From Peribacillus huizhouensis (GTDB lineage Bacteria; Bacillota; Bacilli; Bacillales; DSM-1321), in contig NZ_JACJHX010000001.1 in the NCBI RefSeq assembly GCF_014138605.1, positions 372,001-436,000 of the forward strand: DNA of 64,000 nt, read 5' to 3'. Made by a program: the position numbers and the translations under genes. The notes under the pieces are model-generated. The model worked only from the letters and a program-made list of their open reading frames with translations. It was not told where the DNA came from and made no database searches. Below, piece by piece: positions 17,463-25,064 of this stretch; position 1 is the first letter of the stretch; every line of letters starts with the position of its first letter.

Positions 17463-17633
17463 CACTACCTCACACTCCATCACCTTTTTGACTTATTTTA
17501 AAATAATTTTAGAGTTATCTTCAAATAAAAGCAATATTTTACAATAAAAGTTCCACTTCATTATTATAGAATTCGCAAAATTGTCACATTTTATACATTT
17601 GTAAAGTAAGGAATCAATCTAAACGGACAAAAC

Positions 17634-17758
17634 AAAGAGGATGTCCAATATATAAGATCAGTTCCCACAACTACTACTTACAGTTTAAATGACGTGTATT
17701 GTAACACATTAAACGATGTAGTGTGTGCTGGATCAGACTCTTTTTGGACATCCTCTTT
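17634..17758. repeat. R2 palindromic repeat
   Basis: AAAGAGGATGTCC and GGACATCCTCTTT are perfect 13-base outer arms, with GATCAG and related inner pairs. It lies upstream of the Spo0E-like gene and downstream of the FbpA-like gene, where it could terminate the latter. Confidence 0.8.
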
Positions 17759-17800
17759 AATAAAATTAGCTAATCGATATATTTAATTTGGCATCCTCTG

Positions 17801-17986
17801 CTAAGTGACAATATTTTTAATAGAAGAATGCTCTTTATTTTGTATTTGTGCAAATTCTTTTTCTAAAATATTTAAGGATACATCATATAAATGTTTTTGA
17901 TCGGACGTTTTATACACTCCGTGGGATAATAATAGTTCGATTAATAACGCTTTTTTATTTTCAATCATCTTCATAATTTCTGACAT
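17801..17986 (-). CDS. FbpA-like (Fur-regulated basic protein) small protein
   Basis: A 61-residue protein with the pattern ENKKALLIELLLSHGVYK, then HLYDVSLNILEKEF. This matches the layout of the FbpA family of small Bacillus proteins linked to the iron-sparing response (two helices with a GxxK turn and LY-x-L-x-x-LE-x-E). Overall charge is near neutral rather than strongly basic. The ATG at 17986 follows GAGGTG by 6 bases; a GTG three codons earlier overlaps that site. No convincing Fur box was seen upstream. A divergent Spo0E-like peptide is the alternative reading. Confidence 0.7.
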   Translation of the reverse strand: MSEIMKMIENKKALLIELLLSHGVYKTSDQKHLYDVSLNILEKEFAQIQNKEHSSIKNIVT

Positions 17987-18023
17987 TCCGTACACCTCTT
18001 ACTTTACTTCACTATTTTTTATT

Positions 18024-18202
18024 TTGGCTCTGTTAAACTTGCCTGTTGATTGGAACATAAGGCGGCAGCATTTGCGGGCGGTCCGGGAGCCTCCTCTACG
18101 CTGTGCGCCTGTGGGTTCTCCCCTTTGACTAGCTTTTCTAAGCAGGAGTCTCACGCCTATCGCTCGTGCCCCAAATCAACAATGAGCTTTAACATTGCCT
18201 TT
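18024..18202. repeat. Bacillaceae-type dispersed repeat (R3-like superfamily)
   Basis: GC-rich block starting GGCTCTGTTAAACTTGCCTG with GGCGGTCCGGGAGCCTCCTC, GTGGGTTCTCCCC and AGGAGTCTCACGCC segments. This composition differs sharply from its surroundings and matches a class of palindromic repeats common in Bacillus genomes. It lies between an orphan S-box and the FbpA-like gene. Confidence 0.65.
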
Positions 18203-18376
18203 ATTTTAATAAATGATTATTTAACAAGCTTATTTAATATAAAATTTCTTCAACAACTTTATATACCATCCCTACAAGCACTTCAAACATTATTTTAGTA
18301 AATTAAAACGATCATACGACCAGTTCGTGAGAAATATAGCCTTTTAATACAGTTAGATTACAACCAGAAATACGAA

Positions 18377-18404
18377 AAGCCTCTTCTTAAACAAGAAGAG
18401 GCTT
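18377..18404 (-). terminator. S-box transcription terminator
   Basis: AAGCCTCTTCTT and AAGAAGAGGCTT form a perfect 12-pair stem with a 4-base loop, followed on the minus strand by TTTTCGTATTTC. It ends the S-box leader at 18424-18531. Confidence 0.9.
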
Positions 18405-18423
18405 AATTGCACGATCATTAGAC

Positions 18424-18531
18424 TCTTCTTATCTTCCAAGCCTTCGCTTGTTGGATGTGGCACAGTGCTCATGTGAGTCTGTTGCCGAGGTATCGCAGGG
18501 CCAAGTCCCTCCACCTCTCTGGATAAGAATT
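18424..18531 (-). ncRNA. SAM-I (S-box) riboswitch without a downstream gene
   Basis: On the minus strand the canonical S-box core is present: P1 arm TTCTTATC, then AGAGAGGTGGAGGGAC, TGGCCC, GATACCTCGGCAAC, and the closing GATAAGAA. It is preceded by a consensus sigma-A promoter and followed by a terminator. The 400 bases beyond contain no gene, only the repeat at 18024-18202, so the regulated gene appears to be lost. Confidence 0.95.
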
Positions 18532-18553
18532 ATAAATTATTTATGTTAATGCC

Positions 18554-18582
18554 ATTATACGATGTATTCCAATTTAAGTCAA
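18554..18582 (-). promoter_or_regulatory. Sigma-A promoter of the orphan S-box
   Basis: On the minus strand TTGACT (18577-18582) and TATAAT (18554-18559) are separated by exactly 17 bases and lie just upstream of the riboswitch. Confidence 0.85.
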
Positions 18583-18590
18583 TAGAGGTC

Positions 18591-19805
18591 TTATTCATCC
18601 TGTAAAACAGTGTTTTTTGTTTCTTTCCCCCAAACTAACACAACAAATGCTCCCAACAAGATTGCAATTGTAAAAATAGTAAAAACAACATTTAGTGAAG
18701 TTCCCGCTGCAACAAAATATCCGATTAGAAGCGGCCCTAAAACTCCACCAACTCTCCCAACAGCAGCAGCCATCCCCGCTCCAGTTCCTCGAATCGTTGT
18801 CGGATACTGTTCAGGAGTATACGCATAAAGCGCACCCCATGCTCCTAAATTAAAGAATGATAATAGCATCCCCGACGTGATGAGCATCGGTAGTCCCTCT
18901 GCAGCTCCGAAGAAATAGGCACTTACGGCTGTTCCAGTTAAATACGTGACAAGAACGAATTTTCTGCCCAGTCGTTCAATTAACCATGCTGCGGTAAAAT
19001 ACCCAGGTAGCTGAGCTAAGGTCATAATTAGCACATACTCAAAACTTTTGATCAAACTAAATCCTTTCATTACCATAACACTCGGAAGCCATAAAAACAT
19101 TCCGTAATAAGAAAACACAACACAAAACCATAGAATCCATACTACAAGAGTTTGTTGCCTATGTTCTCTTGCCCACACACTCTTGATATTTTCCTTAATC
19201 GTTGGCTTCCTCTTCTTCTCAAGGGCAACATACTTTGGAGAATCCGGTAGATGCAAGCGTAAATATAGGGCATAAAACGCGGGAAGTGCACTTAAAATCA
19301 ACGCGATTCTCCATCCGTATTCAGGAATAACAAAATAGGAGATTAAAGCAGCAATAAGCCAGCCCAACGCCCAAAAGCTTTCGAGTAAAACAACCACTTT
19401 CCCTCTTTTTTCAGCAGGTACGCTTTCTGAAACTAGCGTTGAAGCAACTGGAAGCTCTCCGCCCAGCCCCATCCCAATAAAAAAGCGCAGTACTAAAAAT
19501 AAAGCCAATGATGTAACAAGTGCTGATACGCCACTGCCAATAGAAAATAATAGTAGGGTAATGATAAACACTTGCTTTCTTCCAATACGATCAGCCATTA
19601 TTCCGAAAAGTAAGGCACCAAATACCATACCTATCGAATTAATACTTCCAATCCAGCCCACTTGTTGACTCGTCAAATGCCATTCTGCTTGTAATGCCAC
19701 CAAAATAAATGACAGCATACCAACGTCCATCGCATCAAACATCCAACCGAGTCCAGCTACGCCAAGCAACCTGCGATTAGAAATTGTTTTTGTTTTCCCT
19801 TCCAT
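18591..19805 (-). CDS. niaP: Niacin permease (MFS transporter)
   Basis: A 404-residue major facilitator with 12 predicted helices. RLLGVAGLGWMFDAMDVGML at the start, GIMADRIGRKQ in the loop 2-3 position, and FIGMGLGGELPVASTLVSE are close to B. subtilis NiaP (YceI) as recalled from the family. It takes up nicotinate and nicotinamide for NAD salvage. The ATG at 19805 follows AGGAGG; the frame stays open for six more codons to a TTG that overlaps the site. pncB, the next salvage step, is also in this window at 48.7 kb but is not linked to it. Confidence 0.9.
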   Translation of the reverse strand: MEGKTKTISNRRLLGVAGLGWMFDAMDVGMLSFILVALQAEWHLTSQQVGWIGSINSIGMVFGALLFGIMADRIGRKQVFIITLLLFSIGSGVSALVTSLALFLVLRFFIGMGLGGELPVASTLVSESVPAEKRGKVVVLLESFWALGWLIAALISYFVIPEYGWRIALILSALPAFYALYLRLHLPDSPKYVALEKKRKPTIKENIKSVWAREHRQQTLVVWILWFCVVFSYYGMFLWLPSVMVMKGFSLIKSFEYVLIMTLAQLPGYFTAAWLIERLGRKFVLVTYLTGTAVSAYFFGAAEGLPMLITSGMLLSFFNLGAWGALYAYTPEQYPTTIRGTGAGMAAAVGRVGGVLGPLLIGYFVAAGTSLNVVFTIFTIAILLGAFVVLVWGKETKNTVLQDE

Positions 19806-19923
19806 GACAGTCCTCCTGAACAAACGATAATTTCACTATAAATACTTCGTTATTTTACCATAAAGAGATCGACCATAGCGTTAATTTGCTTACTCATAAA
19901 GCTCCCTTGAAGCCGATTAATAA

Positions 19924-20355
19924 GCTGAAACTTCAATCAGTGGGGGCTTGATTGTTAGTCCCGTTCTACTGTCGCTAAGATCTTCGCTTTCGCTTTGACC
20001 AATCGACAGTACGAACTAAGGTTCAACGAACTCAGACTAAGTACGCAGCATCCTCATGTATTCGTCTAAGTGACCCACATCCTGTGGGCGCAAACTAAAC
20101 CTCTGCGCAACTCTCGGTAAGTTTCACTGTATCTCACCAATCGGGCTTTTACGTCAAAAAGCGAGGCGACTGCCCAGCCCCGACAAGCATAAGATGGAAT
20201 ACGGCGTGGCTTAGTTTGCCACAGAGTATTACAGATTATGACCTCGAGGGGCTAGGAGCCGCAACTAGATTAGGCAGTTAACCCCCACCTATGCTTCTTA
20301 GATTCCTCTAAGCCTTTTGAAGTGGAAGTCTTGACTTTCCGTTAATGCGGGATAA
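19924..20355 (+). mobile_element. R1 element, longest copy; tnpB-tail and omega-RNA-like 3' end
   Basis: A 432-base element. Left end: CTGAAACTTCAATCAGTGGGGG. Right end: CCGTTAATGCGGGATAAA. Inside, a short frame (20182-20214) reads DKHKMEYGVA then stop. It is followed by TTTGCCACAGAGTATTAC, TATGACCTCGAGGGGCTAGG, and CCCCCACCTATGC paired with a degenerate TTGAAGTGGAAG. A C-terminal coding scrap followed by a structured RNA that ends exactly at the element boundary is the arrangement of IS200/IS605-type tnpB/omega-RNA. There is no transposase. The IS605 assignment is inference. Confidence 0.6.
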
Positions 20356-22627
20356 ATGGACTCATCTCACCGGTAAAACAAATACATAATTCATGCATAG
20401 CGCGTGTACAAGAGGTGTATAGCAGTTTTCGTTCACTTTCCAGACCATACTGATCCTCTGAGGCATTGTAGATAATGACAGCGTCAAATTCTATTCCTTT
20501 TGCCAAATATGAAGGGATGATCATCACTCCATCAGTAAATGTAGTTTTTCCAACCCCTATTCTCTTAAGTTCCATTTTCCCCTTCAATTCTTCATATGCA
20601 AGATTCGTTTCTGCTTGTGTTTTACAAATAATCGCAATCGTTTTATGCCCAGATTCTATAAATTCCTTTGTTTTTTTCAAAACCTCTGATGTATGATGCT
20701 CCTGATTTTCACAATATACGAGTACAGGTTTTTTTCCTTGACGGTTAAACGGTTCTATTTGACTCCCATCTAAAAGTAGACTTTTTGTAAATTCAACAAT
20801 TTCCTTCGTTGAACGATAGCTTCTATTCAAAATTACCTTTTCTGTTTCATTTTTCTCGAACAAATAAGTTAAAATGTCCAAACCTTCATTGTTTCCGTGC
20901 GCATAGATCGTTTGGTTAAAGTCACCTAAAATAGTCAGTTTACTTTTTGGAAATAAATTCTTTAAAAAGGCAAACTGAAATGGTGAATAATCTTGGGCCT
21001 CATCAATAAATAGAAATCGAATTTGTGAATTGGTCGCAAAGCCTTCTAATTGTTTTTTCATATATAAAAAAGGTGTCGCGTCTTCGTATAACAATCTACC
21101 ATTACTAAGTTCATGTATGGTTAAACTTCGAATTTCCTTCCAGTCGGTAACCGGCCATTCTGTTTCTAACATTTTTTTGTAAATGGAGCGAACATCAAGA
21201 AAATCGAGTGACTTTATTTTCCTGTACAATGGTTTAAATCGCTTTTTTACGACATATTCACTAAGAATTCTTTGCTCTTGTTCCACCTCATCAAAAGAAT
21301 CTCGCTCATCTTGTTGTTTATTTGCAATCCGATAGCTTCTCAGATAGTCTTCTTTTTCTAAATATTGGATTTCTTCTTCGACCCATGCTTCTTTCCTCTC
21401 TAACTTTTCAAACTTTTTGATTTTTTTCAATAACCAGCCAGAAACTATCTGTAAACGATTAGGGATCGATTTTTCACTACCTAGTTCATAAAAGTACTTG
21501 GAAATTTCCATCGCTGACACAAGGAGCTTTCCACGAACTTTAATATGTTTAAATACTAATCCTTCGCTCTTCAACGTTTCCAAATATTCATTCATGCCTT
21601 GTAAATAATTGAGTGACGATTTATATTGGATGCTATTCATTCTAGTTGTATATTTCAGACTTCCCTTATTATTCAGCACGAATTCGAGTTGGTCGAATAC
21701 ATCTTCAATTTCAAAATTTCCACCGAGCATTGCAAGCAAATATTGTTGAAAGGTCGTCTGCTGCATATTATCTTCACCAAGCTCAGGCAAAACATTCGCT
21801 ACGTAACTATTGAAAAGAGGGTTTGGTGAAAACAATAAAATATTCTCAGCACTCATCTTCTCACGATATCTGTACAATAAATAAGCAATCCTTTGCATGG
21901 CTGCAGAAGTTTTTCCACTCCCGGCTGCTCCTTGGACAAGTAAGAGGCGACTCTTTTCATTACGAATAATAATATTTTGTTCTCTTTGAATAGTCGCGAC
22001 AATGCTTTTCATTTGAGTGTTCGCTTGCTTTCCGAGTACTTCCTGAAGTAAATCATCCCGGATTGCTTCACCCGTATCAAACATTCCCTCTAAAACACCA
22101 TTACGTATGATGAATTGACGTTTTAGGAGTAACTCTCCACTTACCTTTTCACTAGGTGCCGTATATGTGGCAGGACCAGGTGAAAAATCATAATATACAC
22201 TAGAGATTGGAGCACGCCAATCATAAATCAGAAACTCTTCACGCTCTTCATCATAAAAAGTGCCGATTCCGATATATATTTGCTCGCTTTCTTTCATGTC
22301 TTTTTCATGAAAGTCAATTCTAGCAAAATACGGAGATGTTCGAAGGCGATTTAACACAGCAATTTGCTTCATTGAATGTTTTTGTCTCCGCTCTCTTTCA
22401 GAAAGCAATTCTGTTTGCTGATTGATACTCGCAACAGTTTCAATTGTTTCATCTTCATTTTCCACATTAACTGTTACATCTTCCCAAAAACGTTTGCGAA
22501 TTGATACAATATCTGAAGTTGCTTCACCTGCGGATTGTTTTAATTGATGTTCCATTTTAGTTACTTTATCAATCACAACCTCTATCCGCTTTTGCTCACA
22601 TTCTCTTTCATTTTCCCAATTCGTCAT
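20342..22627 (-). CDS. helD: RNA polymerase recycling motor HelD (UvrD-like helicase)
   Basis: A 761-residue superfamily-1 ATPase. It has the N-terminal coiled-coil HelD arm (about 1-90), a P-loop GAAGSGKT (233-240), a FIDEAQDYSP Walker B, GDFNQTIY, and the late CTRAMHELCI motif VI. HelD removes RNA polymerase from DNA or from stalled complexes and helps recycle it with the delta subunit. The last codons and stop are supplied by the right end of the R1 element (SPFIPH then TAA from its TTTATCCCGCATTAA), so the natural C-terminus may have been changed slightly. Confidence 0.93.
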   Translation of the reverse strand: MTNWENERECEQKRIEVVIDKVTKMEHQLKQSAGEATSDIVSIRKRFWEDVTVNVENEDETIETVASINQQTELLSERERRQKHSMKQIAVLNRLRTSPYFARIDFHEKDMKESEQIYIGIGTFYDEEREEFLIYDWRAPISSVYYDFSPGPATYTAPSEKVSGELLLKRQFIIRNGVLEGMFDTGEAIRDDLLQEVLGKQANTQMKSIVATIQREQNIIIRNEKSRLLLVQGAAGSGKTSAAMQRIAYLLYRYREKMSAENILLFSPNPLFNSYVANVLPELGEDNMQQTTFQQYLLAMLGGNFEIEDVFDQLEFVLNNKGSLKYTTRMNSIQYKSSLNYLQGMNEYLETLKSEGLVFKHIKVRGKLLVSAMEISKYFYELGSEKSIPNRLQIVSGWLLKKIKKFEKLERKEAWVEEEIQYLEKEDYLRSYRIANKQQDERDSFDEVEQEQRILSEYVVKKRFKPLYRKIKSLDFLDVRSIYKKMLETEWPVTDWKEIRSLTIHELSNGRLLYEDATPFLYMKKQLEGFATNSQIRFLFIDEAQDYSPFQFAFLKNLFPKSKLTILGDFNQTIYAHGNNEGLDILTYLFEKNETEKVILNRSYRSTKEIVEFTKSLLLDGSQIEPFNRQGKKPVLVYCENQEHHTSEVLKKTKEFIESGHKTIAIICKTQAETNLAYEELKGKMELKRIGVGKTTFTDGVMIIPSYLAKGIEFDAVIIYNASEDQYGLESERKLLYTSCTRAMHELCICFTGEMSPFIPH

Positions 22628-22737
22628 AAAACATCCCCCACTCTAAAAAAATCGTATACCTTAACAACGTAATGCAGAGCATTGTTCATAGTAACCTTGC
22701 TTTTTCAACCTAAAAACTTTGAACCTCAAAATAGCTA

Positions 22738-22766
22738 TTGACAAACTGCTATATATCACGTATGAT
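22738..22766 (+). promoter_or_regulatory. Consensus sigma-A promoter, divergent from helD
   Basis: TTGACA (22738-22743), a 17-base spacer, then TATGAT (22761-22766). No gene follows within a normal distance, but a terminator does at 22828. Confidence 0.8.
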
Positions 22767-22772
22767 TAAATG

Positions 22773-22860
22773 AGGATATTTATATCCATTAACACTTTTT
22801 ATACAATAGACTTTTTTAGTATAGCATCAGCTGTTCGTATATACAACAGCTGTTTTTTTT
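22773..22860 (+). ncRNA. Candidate small RNA, about 85-90 nt
   Basis: Starts about 7 bases after a consensus promoter and ends at a perfect terminator (CAGCTGTT/AACAGCTG plus eight T). A GGATA-TTTA-TATCC hairpin lies near the 5' end. A reading frame with ATG at 22770 has no ribosome binding site and runs through the terminator, so a non-coding product is preferred. It resembles no RNA family known to me. Confidence 0.5.
22828..22860 (+). terminator. Strong terminator of the candidate small RNA
   Basis: CAGCTGTT (22828-22835) and AACAGCTG (22845-22852) form a perfect stem followed by eight T residues. Confidence 0.9.
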
Positions 22861-23120
22861 ATGTCTATTTTCACTTCCCAGATATTTTTATCAAAATTCT
22901 AACAAAAACCTGCAAGTAGTCATACATTTCCGCATTATTCTTCCGCTCATGAGATATTTATTTGGTATTTTTACAAAGTTTTGTCGCAATTTTTCTATTT
23001 TATATCCCAATAATTTACAGTACAATAAGATTGACGGGTTTTTGAAGTTTCTTTCAAAATTTACGTTTTTCTTACATCATGATTTGCAAAATACCAAACA
23101 ATCATTCAAGGAGGGTATTC

Positions 23121-24608
23121 ATGTCAAATCTTACGCTAGAAATCAGTGAAAAATTGCAAAAATTCTTGCAAAGACCTAAAAAACTTTATATTAATGGGGA
23201 GTTTGTTGAAAGTATATCCAAAAAAACATTTTCGACTCCAAACCCTGCTACTGGAGAGAAATTGGCCGATGTATACGAGGCAGACAAAGAGGATATTAAC
23301 CTAGCTGTTCATGCAGCTCGCAATGCATTTGATAATGGACCTTGGTCACGTATGAGCGCAGCTAACAGAAGTAGGCTTATGTACAAGTTAGCCGATTTAA
23401 TGGAAGAAAATAAACTCGAATTAGCACAATTAGAAACATTAGATAACGGGAAACCTATAAATGAAACAACCCACGCAGACGTCCCACTCGCTATTGAACA
23501 TATGCGCTATTATGCTGGTTGGTCAACGAAGATCGTTGGTCAAACTATACCAGTTGACGGAAATTATTTTAACTACACCCGCCACGAAGCAGTCGGTGTC
23601 GTTGGGCAAATTATCCCGTGGAATTTCCCTCTACTTATGGCTATGTGGAAATTAGGTGCAGCCCTAGCTACTGGATGTACAATCATATTAAAGCCCGCCG
23701 AACAAACACCACTATCAGCCATTTATTTAGCAGAATTAATCGATGAAGCTGGGTTCCCCAATGGTGTAATTAATATATTACCTGGATTCGGTGAAACTGC
23801 TGGACAAGCACTAGTTGACCATCCTCTCGTTGATAAAATCGCATTTACTGGATCAACAGCAGTTGGCAAATCTATCATGAGGTCTGCTTCTTATTCATTA
23901 AAACGCGTGACACTAGAACTCGGAGGAAAATCACCGAATATTATCCTTCCAGATGCCGATTTCCAAAAAGCAATCCCAGGCGCACTTAATGGAGTCATGT
24001 TTAATCAAGGCCAAGTTTGCTGTGCTGGGTCAAGAGTATTTATTCAAAAGAAGCATTATGATAATGTCGTTAGTGACATGGTTTCACATGCTAAAAACAT
24101 TAAACAAGGAAAAGGACTGGATCCAACTACACAAATCGGCCCTCTCGTTTCACAAGCTCAACAAGATCGTGTTCTTGGATATATTGAAAAAGGAGTAAAT
24201 GAAGGTGCAGAAGTTCTTGTTGGCGGTAATAAACCGCAAGATGGTGGATATTTTGTATCCCCTACCATCTTCGCTTCCGTTCAAGATGACATGTCCATTG
24301 CCAAAGAGGAAATCTTCGGTCCAGTAATTGCAGCCATGCCTTATGAAGATTTGGATGATGTGATTAACCGGGCTAATGCTAGTGAGTACGGATTAGCAGC
24401 AGGGCTTTGGACTCGCGATATCGCGAACGCTCATTATGTAGCAAGTAAATTGCGCGCTGGAACCGTATGGGTCAATTGTTATAACGCATTTGATGCTGCT
24501 TCTCCATTTGGCGGATACAAACAATCTGGCATGGGCCGTGAAATGGGATCCTATGCTTTAAATAATTATACAGAAGTAAAGAGCGTATGGATTAATCTCG
24601 ATAAGTAA
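23121..24608 (+). CDS. Aldehyde dehydrogenase, NAD(P)-dependent (DhaS type)
   Basis: A 495-residue ALDH-superfamily enzyme that oxidises aldehydes to acids. It has the cofactor segments IIPWNFPLLMAMWKL and FTGSTAVGKSI, the general base in LELGGKSPN, and the catalytic cysteine in NQGQVCCAGSR. EEIFGPV and PFGGYKQSGMGRE near the end are also family blocks. The frame opens at 23079, but the ATG at 23121 follows AAGGAGGG by 5 bases and is chosen. The substrate is not evident. It is monocistronic with its own terminator. Confidence 0.94.
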   Translation: MSNLTLEISEKLQKFLQRPKKLYINGEFVESISKKTFSTPNPATGEKLADVYEADKEDINLAVHAARNAFDNGPWSRMSAANRSRLMYKLADLMEENKLELAQLETLDNGKPINETTHADVPLAIEHMRYYAGWSTKIVGQTIPVDGNYFNYTRHEAVGVVGQIIPWNFPLLMAMWKLGAALATGCTIILKPAEQTPLSAIYLAELIDEAGFPNGVINILPGFGETAGQALVDHPLVDKIAFTGSTAVGKSIMRSASYSLKRVTLELGGKSPNIILPDADFQKAIPGALNGVMFNQGQVCCAGSRVFIQKKHYDNVVSDMVSHAKNIKQGKGLDPTTQIGPLVSQAQQDRVLGYIEKGVNEGAEVLVGGNKPQDGGYFVSPTIFASVQDDMSIAKEEIFGPVIAAMPYEDLDDVINRANASEYGLAAGLWTRDIANAHYVASKLRAGTVWVNCYNAFDAASPFGGYKQSGMGREMGSYALNNYTEVKSVWINLDK

Positions 24609-24645
24609 AACTTATCTGGCTCTTACTGCTTGAATTCCCATTCGG

Positions 24646-24686
24646 CACTCGATAAAGATTTCTAACTCTTCTTTATCGAGTGTTTT
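24646..24686 (+). terminator. Terminator of the aldehyde dehydrogenase gene
   Basis: CACTCGATAAAGA and TCTTTATCGAGTG form a perfect 13-pair stem, followed by TTTTAAT. Confidence 0.9.
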
Positions 24687-25064
24687 AATCTATGTACCTC
24701 ATTCTTTTTTAAAATAATATTAAAATAATTATATCCCCTCACTACAAAAAAACTTTTTATTATTTCCCCCAAATATCTGATTTTTTATTTTCCCTTTTAT
24801 CTCATAAAATCATTGTTATTACGCACACTATAACGCTATCATTTTTTCACAACAAAATATTCATAATATTATTTTAATATAGGAATATTGTCGAAAGTGT
24901 TTAATTTTTTTAAAAAAAGTGTATATTAATACGTAGACTATTTTTAGTCAAAATTAATATATAGCTGTATGTTAGAAACGCTCCATTTAGTAGCAATTAG
25001 ATGCTACTTTAAATTGTTTTCAATATGTAAGCATGCAGTAAACCCAAATTGGGGGGAGTTTATA
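24687..25064. other. AT-rich gap upstream of the POT transporter
   Basis: No gene found. A TATATT -10-like sequence near 24922 lacks a good -35. A small hairpin, AGTAGCA/TGCTACT at 24989-25008, lies in the leader and is followed by TTTAAATTGTTTT; it could be an attenuator, but this is weak. Confidence 0.45.

Noticed and set aside
22770..22920. Open frame starting MRIFISINTF just downstream of the strong promoter
   Set aside because: No Shine-Dalgarno, AT-driven composition, and the frame runs across a strong terminator.
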